NCBI GenBank assembly: GCA_026627065.1
Contig: JAPNUO010000003.1
Location: 1 to 64,000, forward strand
Direction: 5' to 3'
Source of the DNA: Bacillota bacterium
GTDB taxonomy: Bacteria > Bacillota > Sulfobacillia > Sulfobacillales > Sulfobacillaceae
DNA: 64,000 bases
Shown in pieces: positions 45,026 through 52,854 of this stretch (positions within the stretch are counted from its first letter, which is position 1; every line of letters starts with the position of its first letter). The position numbers and the translations under genes were made by a program. The notes beneath the pieces were generated by a model, which saw only the letters and a program-made list of their open reading frames with translations, was not told where the DNA came from and did no database searches.

Positions 45026-46241
45026 AAAACCACCGGCCTTGCCAGAAGCCCCAGCGCGGCCCAACGCTGGACGGCACATCGCCCGGAATTTCCGAGGCGA
45101 CGGCCACGAACAGCGGGCGGAGCCCGCGCCGGGGCGGAGACAGGAGCGCGCGGGTGAGCAGGTCCGGCCACCGGGGACTGACGACCCACAAGCGCGGTGT
45201 TTCCCTGGCTTTTTGGCTGAACTCGGCCGCCAGCGCCCCCAAATCGTCATCCATGGTGCCCGAAGGCTGCAGCCACGCCAACGCGGTCAGCAATGTCGCC
45301 AACTCCGTCGGATGGCGGGCACTAAGGTGGATCCCGCGCATGTGTCCTGGGATCGCGCCGGTGGCCCAGAGCTCGACCGCGAAGCCCTGAAGGACCGCGG
45401 CCTCGACGAGGCTGGCGGCGGCGCTGATCGCGTCTTCGAATTGTTCGGGGTCCACCCCGTACCAGGCCTGGTGAGAGGCGCCGGGATGCAGCATGACGTG
45501 AACGCGCTGGTCGGTCAGCGGTTCGAGTTCTTTGACCATCAGCTGCTGGGTCCGGGCGGTGGCGTAGGCGGCGAGGTGGCGCACGGAATCTCCCGGCAGA
45601 TACGGGCGGATGCCTTTGACCGACAAGGGGTCCGGCATCTCCCAAGGGCGCCCGGCGGCGCGATCCGCCTTAAGACTGGCGGCCCACAGTGACTGAGGCG
45701 GAGAATAGCGCCGGGGCCAGACGGTGAGGTACTGGATCTCCTGATCTTCCCGGACCAGTTCCGTTTGCGAAAGCGGGTCGTGAAGAATAAACGAGCCGGG
45801 ACCCACGGGCCAGCGTCCGCGCCGGACTCCCGTCAACTGATATCGGATGCGCACTTCCTCTCGGGGACCCACCCAAAGTTTCCCGGTGAGCGTTTGTTGC
45901 TTAACGTGGGTCATCTCCCTGGCTTCGCCTGGGCCGCGCGCGGTAAGCGCCGTGGGGATAGTCAACGTCCATTCCACCTGCATTAGAGGCCAAGGCATGG
46001 GATTCTTCAGGCAAAATTCGCTGTCGGCGGCGCGTCCTGGTTCGGTGACCGCTTCCCGCAGCACCAAGTGGACGTCCAGGTGTTGCAGAGCGCGGTGCGC
46101 CATCCGACCGGCCACGTAGACCAGGCCCCAGATAAAGAGGCCCACTGCCAAGAGAACGAGGTGGCCGGTGACGAAGCCCACCGCAGCGATGGCCAACCCG
46201 AGAATCGGCAAGCCTTCGCTTCGCCAAGCGCGCCAGATCAC
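45018..46241 (-). CDS. DUF58 domain protein
   Basis: A 407-residue protein with two N-terminal membrane helices and a C-terminal DUF58 domain (VWA-like fold), recognisable by IRPYLPGDSVRHLAAYATAR. DUF58 proteins typically work with MoxR AAA ATPases. The start is GTG 46241, overlapping the moxR stop (GTGA), and the end overlaps the membrane protein gene, so the three are one operon. Function is unknown; suggested roles for related operons are assembly or stress-related protein remodelling. Confidence 0.9.
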   Translation of the reverse strand: MIWRAWRSEGLPILGLAIAAVGFVTGHLVLLAVGLFIWGLVYVAGRMAHRALQHLDVHLVLREAVTEPGRAADSEFCLKNPMPWPLMQVEWTLTIPTALTARGPGEAREMTHVKQQTLTGKLWVGPREEVRIRYQLTGVRRGRWPVGPGSFILHDPLSQTELVREDQEIQYLTVWPRRYSPPQSLWAASLKADRAAGRPWEMPDPLSVKGIRPYLPGDSVRHLAAYATARTQQLMVKELEPLTDQRVHVMLHPGASHQAWYGVDPEQFEDAISAAASLVEAAVLQGFAVELWATGAIPGHMRGIHLSARHPTELATLLTALAWLQPSGTMDDDLGALAAEFSQKARETPRLWVVSPRWPDLLTRALLSPPRRGLRPLFVAVASEIPGDVPSSVGPRWGFWQGRWFYA

Positions 46242-47191
46242 GGTACACGCTCCACCGGGACGGGCACGGTGTTGAGCAGCTCTTCCACCACCGCGCGACT
46301 TTGTCGGTGGCTGACCACTGCCGTTTGGCTAAGTACCAAACGATGGGAAAAGACGTACGGTGCCAAGGCCTTGACATCATCCGGGGTGACAAAATCCCGC
46401 CCCAGCAAGAGCGCGTAAGCGCGCAGCAGTTGGGCGAAGCGCACGGTCGTGCGCGGAGACACGCCCAGGCGAATGGCGGGGTGTTCGCGCGAGGCGCGAC
46501 ATAAATCTACCAAATAGTCCAAGGTGGCCTCGCCGATGTTGACCGATTTTGCCGCCTCGCTTAATGCCCGCAGCTGTTCCGCGTCCAGCACCACCCCCAG
46601 TTGCGGCAGGGGATCGCGCTGAGAAAACGCCTGAACCAATGTTCGTTCTTCCGTGGCGCTGGGATAGCCGAGGGAGAGGGACACCAGAAAGCGATCGAGT
46701 TCGGCTTCCGGCAGCGGGAAGGTGCCTTCCATTTCAATAGGGTTCTGGGTCGCGACGACTAAAAACGGGGCCGGCAATGGATGAGAAATGCCGTCTTGGG
46801 TAACCTGGCGTTCCTCCATGCACTCCAGGAGCGCGGCCTGGGTGCGCGGGCTGGTGCGGTTAATTTCGTCCACCAAGAGGATGTGGTGGAAGACCGGGCC
46901 TGGGCGAAATTGCCACTGGCCCGTCTTTAAGTCATAGATGGCGCCTCCCGTAATGTCCTGCGGTAACAGATCGGGGGTGCCTTGCACACGGGCAAAGGAG
47001 AGATTGGTAAGTTGCGCGAAGGTGCGGGCTAATCGGGTCTTCGCTACCCCTGGCACGTCTTCGAGGAGGACGTGCCCCTCGGCGAGCCAAGCCGCCAGAA
47101 TGATGCGGGACTGCTCGCGCTTTCCCACCACCACGCGGTCCACCGCGTCTAAAAAGTTCTGAACCATGTCGTGAAGATTTCCGCCAGGCAT
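46238..47191 (-). CDS. MoxR-family AAA+ ATPase
   Basis: MoxR AAA+ ATPase, probably a chaperone acting on the DUF58 partner. The 317-residue product has Walker A DVPGVAKT (45-52), pore-region FARVQGTPDLLPQDITG, Walker B LLVDEINR, sensor 1 VVATQNPIE and SPRTTVRFAQLLRA near the C-terminus. I prefer ATG 47191 with GGGAG nearby over the in-frame TTG 47209. It heads the operon MoxR-DUF58-membrane protein on the minus strand. Confidence 0.93.
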   Translation of the reverse strand: MPGGNLHDMVQNFLDAVDRVVVGKREQSRIILAAWLAEGHVLLEDVPGVAKTRLARTFAQLTNLSFARVQGTPDLLPQDITGGAIYDLKTGQWQFRPGPVFHHILLVDEINRTSPRTQAALLECMEERQVTQDGISHPLPAPFLVVATQNPIEMEGTFPLPEAELDRFLVSLSLGYPSATEERTLVQAFSQRDPLPQLGVVLDAEQLRALSEAAKSVNIGEATLDYLVDLCRASREHPAIRLGVSPRTTVRFAQLLRAYALLLGRDFVTPDDVKALAPYVFSHRLVLSQTAVVSHRQSRAVVEELLNTVPVPVERVP

Positions 47192-47318
47192 TGCCACCGT
47201 CTCCCGCAAAGGATATTCGCGACCAAGGCCGCCAATTCCTCCCCGTGCGGACGCTGTTCAGATTTTGCGGGGCGGCGGAAGACGCAGGAGAGCGGGAAAG
47301 GCGCCGCGCCTGCCGCGC

Positions 47319-47753
47319 CTAAGGAATAATCCAGAGGGGGACGGGGGAGCGTTGCGCCAGAAACTGACTGACGCTTCCCATCGTCATCTGGCGCACCCAA
47401 GAGGATCCCCGGCGTCCCACCACCAGAGCATCGGCAGGAACAGTCTCCAAGAAGCGCAGGAGCGTGTCTCCCACGCCGGAGCCATTTAAGATCGTAGGGT
47501 GAACCGGGAATCCGTCGAGCACGCGGGCAGTGGCGGCTATGGCCTGCCGGGCCCGCGATTCTGCGGCATTGTCCATACTTTCGGCGTACTCGGGAAGTGC
47601 GCTAAACGTTGGCGCGTCGACCTCGACCACCCCTTCGGCGACCGTGACCACGTATACCACGGATTCGTGCGCGCAGTGGTCGCGAATCCATCGGGCGGCC
47701 GCCAAAGCCCCGGGCGAACCGTCGGACGCAAGAACCAATCGCAGCTGAGTCAT
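47319..47753 (-). CDS. Universal stress protein, UspA family
   Basis: A 144-residue UspA-fold protein. It begins LRLVLASDGSPGALAAARW and ends with the ATP-binding signature VGRRGSSWVRQMTMGSVSQFL, the G-x2-G-x9-G(S) pattern, so it probably binds ATP. ATG 47753 follows GGGTGAAAG. It is upstream of the MoxR operon on the same strand, separated by about 130 bases. Confidence 0.9.
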   Translation of the reverse strand: MTQLRLVLASDGSPGALAAARWIRDHCAHESVVYVVTVAEGVVEVDAPTFSALPEYAESMDNAAESRARQAIAATARVLDGFPVHPTILNGSGVGDTLLRFLETVPADALVVGRRGSSWVRQMTMGSVSQFLAQRSPVPLWIIP

Positions 47754-47912
47754 GCTCTTTCACCCTGTTCCCCACCTGACTTTACGGGTAGTGTGGCACG
47801 GGTTGCCTTGACCCATGCGTTCTCCTCGCGCCGTGCATAGCCAGCGGCCGCAGCGGGCATGCTGGGGTTACGTTTAGTGACAAAGCTACTCAAGGAAGGG
47901 GACAAGGACGCC

Positions 47913-48134
47913 ATGCCGCGCGTTCAGGTACGGTGCACCGTAGACAACTGCTATTTTTGGACGGAAGACAACTACTGCAATGCCGAAAGCATTCTGATTA
48001 CCTCGGACAAAGCCGCGCAAAAATATCCGGAGTCGGTGGACGTTTCCAACACGGAGATGATTGTGAGCGAAATCGGCCAGACGCCCGCGCAAAATTGCGA
48101 AGAGACGGCCTGCAAAACGTTTTTCCGCCGTTAA
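47913..48134 (+). CDS. DUF1540 domain protein
   Basis: A 73-residue cysteine-containing protein of the DUF1540 family, common in Firmicutes and of unknown role. Four cysteines follow the family pattern: VRCTVDNCYFW, NYCNAESI and CEETACKTFFRR towards the end; they could bind a metal. ATG 47913 is chosen because GGAAGGGGACAAGG is just upstream; a longer frame from 47859 lacks such a site. Its TAA overlaps the stop of the convergent DUF763 gene. Confidence 0.88.
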   Translation: MPRVQVRCTVDNCYFWTEDNYCNAESILITSDKAAQKYPESVDVSNTEMIVSEIGQTPAQNCEETACKTFFRR

Positions 48135-49222
48135 CTCCGAGGGGCTAGGCGACTCAGACGCCGAAACGCGTCAAGTTGCTCCGTCTCCCCGAGGCGCGCG
48201 TGGCGAATCGCCTGCTCCAGCGTCGCGATGGTCTCTGCATAATCCTGGCGGCGCACGGGGAAGGGAGTGCCATCCTTGCCTCCATGGGCAAAGCTGTAGC
48301 GGACCGGGTCGCGGTAGGTAAGCGGCGTGCCATGAATCACTTCAGCGACCATGGCCAGAGCCCGCAAAGTGCTGGGACCCACGCCAGGCGTGAGAACCAA
48401 ATCCTGGTAAGTCTCCGGTGGGACCATGTAAAGTTTGGCCAGCATCTGGTCAAAATGGTGCGGGGAAGGAATGAGATGGGCATCCGGTAAAGCCAGGTGG
48501 CGTGTCCCGTCTGGTCCCTGGCGCAGGGAGGCTAGGGCCGTGAGGCTTTCGTGCGGGGTGCGAATGGCAGCCAAGGAAGCCGCTTGGGCAGGCACGTTGT
48601 CGGGGTGCGTGAGGTCGAGGACCTGCGGTTCCGGAACGCCGACGATACCCTGGTGAGGGGCGACGGTAAAGGTTTCGACCGCCTCGCTAAACCAGTGATA
48701 GCGGCGGGCGCGTTGGGCCGCCGCATTCATGCCTTGCTGGACGACCGCCCACGAACCTTGGCGATCAAACAACAGCACGTGGTGGTACAGGGTGTATCCG
48801 TCCTGGACCAGCGCGTTGTCGACTTTGGCCGTGAGGCGGCTCACGGTGATGAGATCTTCCTGGGCCCGCTGAAGGGCATCCCGCGATCCGACCTCAGCGA
48901 TTTCCTGGGGCGTGTTAAGCGCTGTCCGGCCCTTGCCTCCGACGATGTAAAAGCCGTAGTCGCGCGCGCGGTCGCCCCACCCCTCTTTGAGCGCGCCGAG
49001 GACCACTGTCGTCAATCCTGACGAATGCCAATCGAATCCTAGCACACAGCCGAACGCCTGAAACCAGCCGGGATCGGAAAAGCGCGCCAGCACCGTGCGG
49101 GGGCCGTAGTCTAAAATCATCGCTTCCACCATGGCGGCGCTCAGCCGCTGCATTTTCTGAAACAGCCAAGGGGGGCAGTGGCCGGTATGTAAGGGGCTGG
49201 TTGCGGTGCCTGTTCGCTTCAT
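48131..49222 (-). CDS. DUF763 domain protein
   Basis: The 363-residue product matches the DUF763 family, best known from archaea and some thermophilic bacteria. Typical features are the start RTGTATSPLHTGHCPPWLF, LDYGPRTVLARFSDP, GVCLG-like FGCVLGFDWHSSGLTT, VGGKGRTALNTP, and YHHVLLFD. Near the C-terminus LTPGVGPSTLRALAMVAEVIHG resembles a helix-hairpin-helix DNA-binding motif. Function is unknown; a nucleic-acid role is inference. ATG 49222 follows GGTGAG. Confidence 0.85.
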   Translation of the reverse strand: MKRTGTATSPLHTGHCPPWLFQKMQRLSAAMVEAMILDYGPRTVLARFSDPGWFQAFGCVLGFDWHSSGLTTVVLGALKEGWGDRARDYGFYIVGGKGRTALNTPQEIAEVGSRDALQRAQEDLITVSRLTAKVDNALVQDGYTLYHHVLLFDRQGSWAVVQQGMNAAAQRARRYHWFSEAVETFTVAPHQGIVGVPEPQVLDLTHPDNVPAQAASLAAIRTPHESLTALASLRQGPDGTRHLALPDAHLIPSPHHFDQMLAKLYMVPPETYQDLVLTPGVGPSTLRALAMVAEVIHGTPLTYRDPVRYSFAHGGKDGTPFPVRRQDYAETIATLEQAIRHARLGETEQLDAFRRLSRLAPRS

Positions 49223-49302
49223 GATGCTCACCCGCCCCTATCATACCATGCCCCTCTTGGTTGGGGAGGCGCGGCGCTCGGGCCCGCTGGTGAGGCGGCC
49301 TT

Positions 49303-49707
49303 TCATGTTTTGGGAGGCCCGTGGGCCAGCCACTCGGCCAGCCATTCGGCGACGTCCCGCTCCATTTGCTCTTCCCAGCGCCGGCGCAAATGCTGCCAGT
49401 CCAGCGCCCGAAGGGCGCGCCGAAGGTGTTGGAGGTCCGGGCTTTGGGAATCGGCGGAAGCCGTGGTGAGTCTCCGCAGCCGCTCGAATGCGCGAACGCG
49501 CCGCAAGAGGCTCCAGTCTTCCGGAGAAATCACCTCCATCACCTTAAAGCCGACCATGAGCGCCAGACCCAAGATGGCGTCCCACTCGGAAGACGGGTAG
49601 CGGCGAAGCGCCTCCACCGCCCACGGGTCGATCTTCAGGTGATCCACTGTGAGATAGCCGTGGACCGCGTCAAGTTCTTTAATGGCCGTCGGGATCGGTG
49701 GCTCCAT
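49303..49707 (-). CDS. Unknown protein overlapping the HipA-like gene
   Basis: A 134-residue, probably all-helical, charged protein that I do not recognise. It starts EPPIPTAIKELDAVHGYLT and is rich in Arg, Trp, Leu and Glu towards the end (RRALRALDWQHLRRRWEEQ). ATG 49707 has AAGGGA seven bases upstream, inside the last 29 bases of the HipA-like gene, so the two are likely translated together. It may be a partner or substrate of that kinase-like protein; this is only inferred from position. Confidence 0.65.
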   Translation of the reverse strand: MEPPIPTAIKELDAVHGYLTVDHLKIDPWAVEALRRYPSSEWDAILGLALMVGFKVMEVISPEDWSLLRRVRAFERLRRLTTASADSQSPDLQHLRRALRALDWQHLRRRWEEQMERDVAEWLAEWLAHGPPKT

Positions 49708-50659
49708 GGGGCGTCCCTTCTTCGTCCGCGATGTGATGGGCCAGGTCTTCGGCATGGGCGGGCCAGTGGGATTGACTAAGTACGATCCAGTCTTCGGCGG
49801 CATCATCCGACAGTGCCGGGGCGGGGGCATCAGTCCGGACGGATGGGGCGTCGGCGGTGGGAAGCACCGGGATGTCCGGCGGTTTTGACCCATTCCACAG
49901 CGCTTCGAGGTGTTTGGCCACTTGCTCTATCTTTTGCAGACGATATTGGAGAAAGGCGGCAATGTCCTCCTGCTCGCGCGCGCGGAGGCCCCACTCGCGC
50001 GGCGTCTCTTCTAGTATCTCGGTCACGGAGGAGAAGTCCAGATGGGCCAATCGTGCCAGCGCATCCGCGAACTGAAAGCGATAGGGCGCATTGACGGCCA
50101 TTGCGGTGAAGGGCTTGGCGAAGGGAAAGTCGTCGCGTCTTGGCCACAGCGCCGACGGTTTGAGAAACGGCCCGCCCAGGATGAAACCGTGATCAATGAG
50201 CAGAAAACGGGGCGAGGGGTCGGGCACCGTCAAGAGGTGAGAAAATTTCACGTCGTGGTTGAACAACCAAGCTTCAAACAAGGCCGCTAGCGGCAGATCA
50301 GCGAGATTGGTGAGGGCGGCGATGTCGTCCTTGCTCACCGCGTGGCTTCCTTCATAGTACACGGTGGCAAATTGCAACCCTGGACGCCAGCGGTATTTGG
50401 TTAAGTAGGGCAACTTTTCGATGGCCTCATGAGGAATGTCGACCAGGACCACTTCGGGCACCGGCGCTCCGACGAGATCCCCGAGACGCGTGCCAATCAG
50501 GTCGTAGGCCAGGCTCCTGGTGCTCTGGGGGTTGTGTTGAAATTTCGCGTGAGCGACCCGACCGTCTTCCAGCCGCAACAAGAGCGGGCGCGAGCTCCCA
50601 GAACGGACGGGCTTGAGCACCTTTTCGGCACGGACGACGGGTACCTTAAGTAGACCCAC
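49679..50659 (-). CDS. HipA-like kinase-fold protein
   Basis: A 326-residue protein similar to the short HipA-like kinase family (HipA_2 type) found in Firmicutes. Family traits are HAKFQHNPQSTRSLAYDLIG near the N-terminus, with Lys39 as likely ATP-binding lysine, and LLIDHGFILGG at 153-163 as the metal-binding Asp-containing loop. The catalytic loop reads NHDVKFSH (134-141), where related kinases have D-R-x-x-x-N; the Asp is kept but Arg and Asn are replaced by Val and His. The last 70 residues are Pro/Asp-rich. Start GTG 50659 follows AAGGGAG. No HipB-like antitoxin is adjacent. Confidence 0.75.
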   Translation of the reverse strand: MGLLKVPVVRAEKVLKPVRSGSSRPLLLRLEDGRVAHAKFQHNPQSTRSLAYDLIGTRLGDLVGAPVPEVVLVDIPHEAIEKLPYLTKYRWRPGLQFATVYYEGSHAVSKDDIAALTNLADLPLAALFEAWLFNHDVKFSHLLTVPDPSPRFLLIDHGFILGGPFLKPSALWPRRDDFPFAKPFTAMAVNAPYRFQFADALARLAHLDFSSVTEILEETPREWGLRAREQEDIAAFLQYRLQKIEQVAKHLEALWNGSKPPDIPVLPTADAPSVRTDAPAPALSDDAAEDWIVLSQSHWPAHAEDLAHHIADEEGTPHGATDPDGH

Positions 50660-50743
50660 GAGGACTCCCTTCTTTCAGAGGATTTGGGGCATAAAGCCAG
50701 CGGATGGCACATAAAAAGAGACGACGAAAGGATGGGTGCGAGG

Positions 50744-51220
50744 ATGAACACTGCCTTTGGGGATTCGGTGAAGCCTCCCAAGTCCCACAGTGCGCCAAAG
50801 TCCGAGCAGCGTGCTCCGCTGCAGGCCCGGCTAAGCGCAGCGGACGCCCGGGAGGAAGAAGAACGGGCCGCCTCGATTTTGCCCCCGGACGAGACACCTG
50901 CCAAGGCCGCGCCCAAGGCAGAAGAGGCCTTGGGAAAAGACGTTCGGCCGCCTTTCGAACGCCCGGCCCTCGACGTGCCGGAGGGGACCGTGGGCTCGCT
51001 AGCCTCACCGGGGCTGGCCCAAGAACTCCGGGATGTGGCCGAATCCTTGTCGCGGGTGGCAGATGCTCTGGAAAATTTGGATCTTTTCATGCACAAGGGC
51101 AGGCCGTCCGAGAATCGCCCAACCCTTCCCGGAAGTACGCTCGGCCAGCTCGCCAAAAGCCGCCCCGAGCTGCAGCAATTACTGCGCGACTACTTATTTG
51201 GAGAACGGGGGAGGCCTTGA
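50744..51220 (+). CDS. Hypothetical protein with charged low-complexity N-terminal half
   Basis: A 158-residue product if begun at ATG 50744; in-frame starts at 50732 and TTG 50684 are alternatives and none has an ideal ribosome binding site. The N-terminal two thirds are Pro/Ala/Glu/Lys-rich and likely disordered. The C-terminal third is helical (GLAQELRDVAESLSRVADAL) and ends LQQLLRDYLFG. No family recognised. It could be a spore or scaffold protein, since the neighbouring minus-strand gene looks spore-coat related, but nothing shows this directly. Confidence 0.5.
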   Translation: MNTAFGDSVKPPKSHSAPKSEQRAPLQARLSAADAREEEERAASILPPDETPAKAAPKAEEALGKDVRPPFERPALDVPEGTVGSLASPGLAQELRDVAESLSRVADALENLDLFMHKGRPSENRPTLPGSTLGQLAKSRPELQQLLRDYLFGERGRP

Positions 51221-51265
51221 CTATGCGCGGAAGTCCGCGATAGCGGCGGCCTCGTCCCCGCCGGG

Positions 51266-51685
51266 TCAAGAACTGATTGACGGTGTAAGCAGCCCCAAGA
51301 GAGGCAGGATGCGCTGGAAGTAGGGCACGCGGTCGATGCCGGCAATGTTGGAAATGGGGATGATCACCCGATCGCGGAACCCCAGCGTCACGCTGGACGC
51401 AATCACGTCGCGGAGCGCGATGTAGTCGCTGCCAACCTGCACCAAGATGCCTGCCAAGGTCGCCGCGTTGTCCACGTCGTCGTCCAGGCTGACGCGCACG
51501 TAGTCGCCGACCAGAGACGAGAGGTAGGCGTTAAAATTGGCGGGAATGCTGGCCTCGTCGGTGGGGTCGCCTCCCGTTTCGAAGCTGGCGTTTTGGTCGC
51601 CCAGCAAGAGAATGAGGAGCGGCAAGAGGTCGCGCCGTTGTCCCAGCAACAGCAACGGCAATAAATCTCCAAGTGACGTGTTCAC
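51266..51685 (-). CDS. DUF2642/CotB-like small protein, possible spore-surface protein
   Basis: A 139-residue protein starting at GTG 51685, seven bases after GGAGG (TTG 51688 is also possible). Residues 1-30 contain two Leu-rich repeats around LLPLL. The rest resembles DUF2642-type, LSm-like spore coat domains: VGDYVRVSLDDDV, VQVGSDYIALRDVI and VIIPISNIAGI, i.e. the pattern of a strand pair ending in an IP-x-x-x-I element. In Bacillus such domains occur in outer spore proteins; here this is family-level inference from weak similarity. Two tiny genes with good ribosome binding sites lie upstream on the same strand. Confidence 0.6.
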   Translation of the reverse strand: MNTSLGDLLPLLLLGQRRDLLPLLILLLGDQNASFETGGDPTDEASIPANFNAYLSSLVGDYVRVSLDDDVDNAATLAGILVQVGSDYIALRDVIASSVTLGFRDRVIIPISNIAGIDRVPYFQRILPLLGLLTPSISS

Positions 51686-51799
51686 CAAGATTCCTCCTTG
51701 TTCGTCTCAAGCGAGATGTCAATCTCCCACACCTTGAATCCGCGCCGCGCACGCCGGACAGGCGCCCCCCGAACCTATCCGACCTACGCGTGCAGTGGC

Positions 51800-51916
51800 T
51801 TAATGAGATCGCGAATGGGACCGGATTCGGGGTAACAGCAGCAGCAACAGCAAAAGTTCCAGCGGGAACGGCCGATGGTGATGGTGGTGTGACGACCGGC
51901 TTCGTTCGGAGTTCAC
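51800..51916 (-). CDS. His5-Leu8 micro-protein (38 residues)
   Basis: A reading frame from GTG 51916 to TAA 51800 sits seven bases behind GGGAGG, the strongest ribosome binding site in this part. The product begins MNSERSRSSHHHHHR, then PFPLE, then eight leucines, and ends PRIRSHSRSH. It thus combines a poly-His segment, a short hydrophobic segment and a basic, His-containing tail. The Leu run comes from CTG/TTG codons in a CAG-type triplet stretch, so slippage expansion is possible. It precedes the DUF2642-like gene by about 115 bases. Not recognised; could be a spore or membrane micro-protein, or a spurious frame. Confidence 0.42.
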   Translation of the reverse strand: MNSERSRSSHHHHHRPFPLELLLLLLLLPRIRSHSRSH

Positions 51917-51935
51917 GGTGGTTCCTCCCTTCTAC

Positions 51936-52064
51936 TCAGGCGATCGACGATCGCACGACGAGTGGTGACCGGATGGGTCGGGTCGACGGCCCACGATGTG
52001 ATGTCGCAAACCCCAGCACTGGCAAAAGGAGACCGATGGGACGGAGACCGCGTCTTTTTGTCAT
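51936..52064 (-). CDS. Possible 42-residue protein upstream of the His/Leu micro-protein
   Basis: A 42-codon frame from ATG 52064 to TGA 51936 with AGGTGAT six bases upstream, a close match to the 16S complement. It starts MTKRRGLRPIGLLLPVLGFA, a basic end plus a short hydrophobic stretch that resembles a signal or anchor, then becomes Arg/Ser/Pro-rich. Its stop is 20 bases before the next micro-gene, consistent with a small operon. Evidence is limited to the ribosome binding site and spacing. Confidence 0.3.
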   Translation of the reverse strand: MTKRRGLRPIGLLLPVLGFATSHRGPSTRPIRSPLVVRSSIA

Positions 52065-52104
52065 CGGAATCACCTGCCTGGTTTGGTCTTCCGTTCCATC
52101 CTAT

Positions 52105-52126
52105 TCACCGCTGGGGGCAGCGGTGA
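52105..52126. promoter_or_regulatory. Perfect 9-bp hairpin between divergent genes
   Basis: TCACCGCTG and CAGCGGTGA flank a GGGG centre. It lies about 55 bases before the DNA glycosylase gene and about 40 bases before the 42-residue frame on the other strand, a position suited to an operator or leader hairpin. There is no U-tract. Confidence 0.4.
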
Positions 52127-52180
52127 CAGTCATCGTTTCGCTGCCTTTTCACGAGACGGCAAAACGCATAGCATAAAAGA

Positions 52181-52831
52181 GTGATGACGCACTTTGACCC
52201 TGTGGACGCGGCGTTTTTTGAGCAGCCGACAGAAGCCATCGCGTATCAGCTCCTGAACTTGGTCCTGGTCCACGAAGTCCCGGACGGGATCATGGCTGGG
52301 CGCATTGTGGAATGTGAAATGTATCAAGGGCCCCAAGACCGCGGGGCGCATAGTTTTGGCGGCAAGCCCACCCCGCGCACTGAAGTCATGTATGGCCCGC
52401 CGGGTCACGCCTACGTGTACCTGATTTATGGGATGTATCATTGTTTTAACGTGGTGACCGGTTCCGTCGGGCTGCCGCATGCCATTTTGGTGCGCGCCTT
52501 AGAGCCGCTCGCGGGCAGGGATCTCATGCTGAGACGCACCGCCGCAAAACGGGCGGCCCCAGACCGCGTGGCTGCCGGCCCCGGCAAGTTGTGCCAGGCC
52601 TTGAACATTGACCGCCGGCTTAATGGGCATGCGCTCTGGCGCCCTCCCTTGTATCTTGCTCGCCCGCCAGAGCCCTGGGCTTCCTATCGCGTGGCGCGAG
52701 GCCCCCGCATTAACATCGGTTACGCCGCGGAAGCCCAGGCCTATCCTTGGCGATTTTGGGTGGACGGGCATCCGGCGGTCTCGGTCAAGGCGCCGCCCAC
52801 CACAGTGGAACCGGCGGCGGCCACGCGGTAG
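52181..52831 (+). CDS. DNA-3-methyladenine glycosylase (AAG/MPG family)
   Basis: A base-excision-repair glycosylase that removes alkylated and deaminated purines. The 216-residue product aligns in motif with human AAG: RIVECEMYQGPQDRGAHS, placing the catalytic acid at Glu46, with Tyr48 and His57 in the lesion pocket. YVYLIYGMYHCFNVV and GPGKLCQALNID are further family blocks. The start is GTG 52181 or ATG 52184; no real ribosome binding site is seen, and a leaderless or very short leader is possible (TAGCAT lies just upstream). The molybdopterin oxidoreductase gene follows 23 bases later. Confidence 0.93.
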   Translation: MMTHFDPVDAAFFEQPTEAIAYQLLNLVLVHEVPDGIMAGRIVECEMYQGPQDRGAHSFGGKPTPRTEVMYGPPGHAYVYLIYGMYHCFNVVTGSVGLPHAILVRALEPLAGRDLMLRRTAAKRAAPDRVAAGPGKLCQALNIDRRLNGHALWRPPLYLARPPEPWASYRVARGPRINIGYAAEAQAYPWRFWVDGHPAVSVKAPPTTVEPAAATR

Positions 52832-52854
52832 AATACGGAAAAGGAGGGCGCGCC

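Noticed and set aside
51800..51916. Run of six cysteines in an alternative minus-strand frame
   Set aside because: It arises from the same triplet repeat that encodes the Leu run; that frame has a stop directly upstream and no usable start codon.
51673..52176. Plus-strand open frame of 167 codons across the small-protein cluster
   Set aside because: No ribosome binding site at its start and no family; the minus-strand frames with good sites explain the region better.
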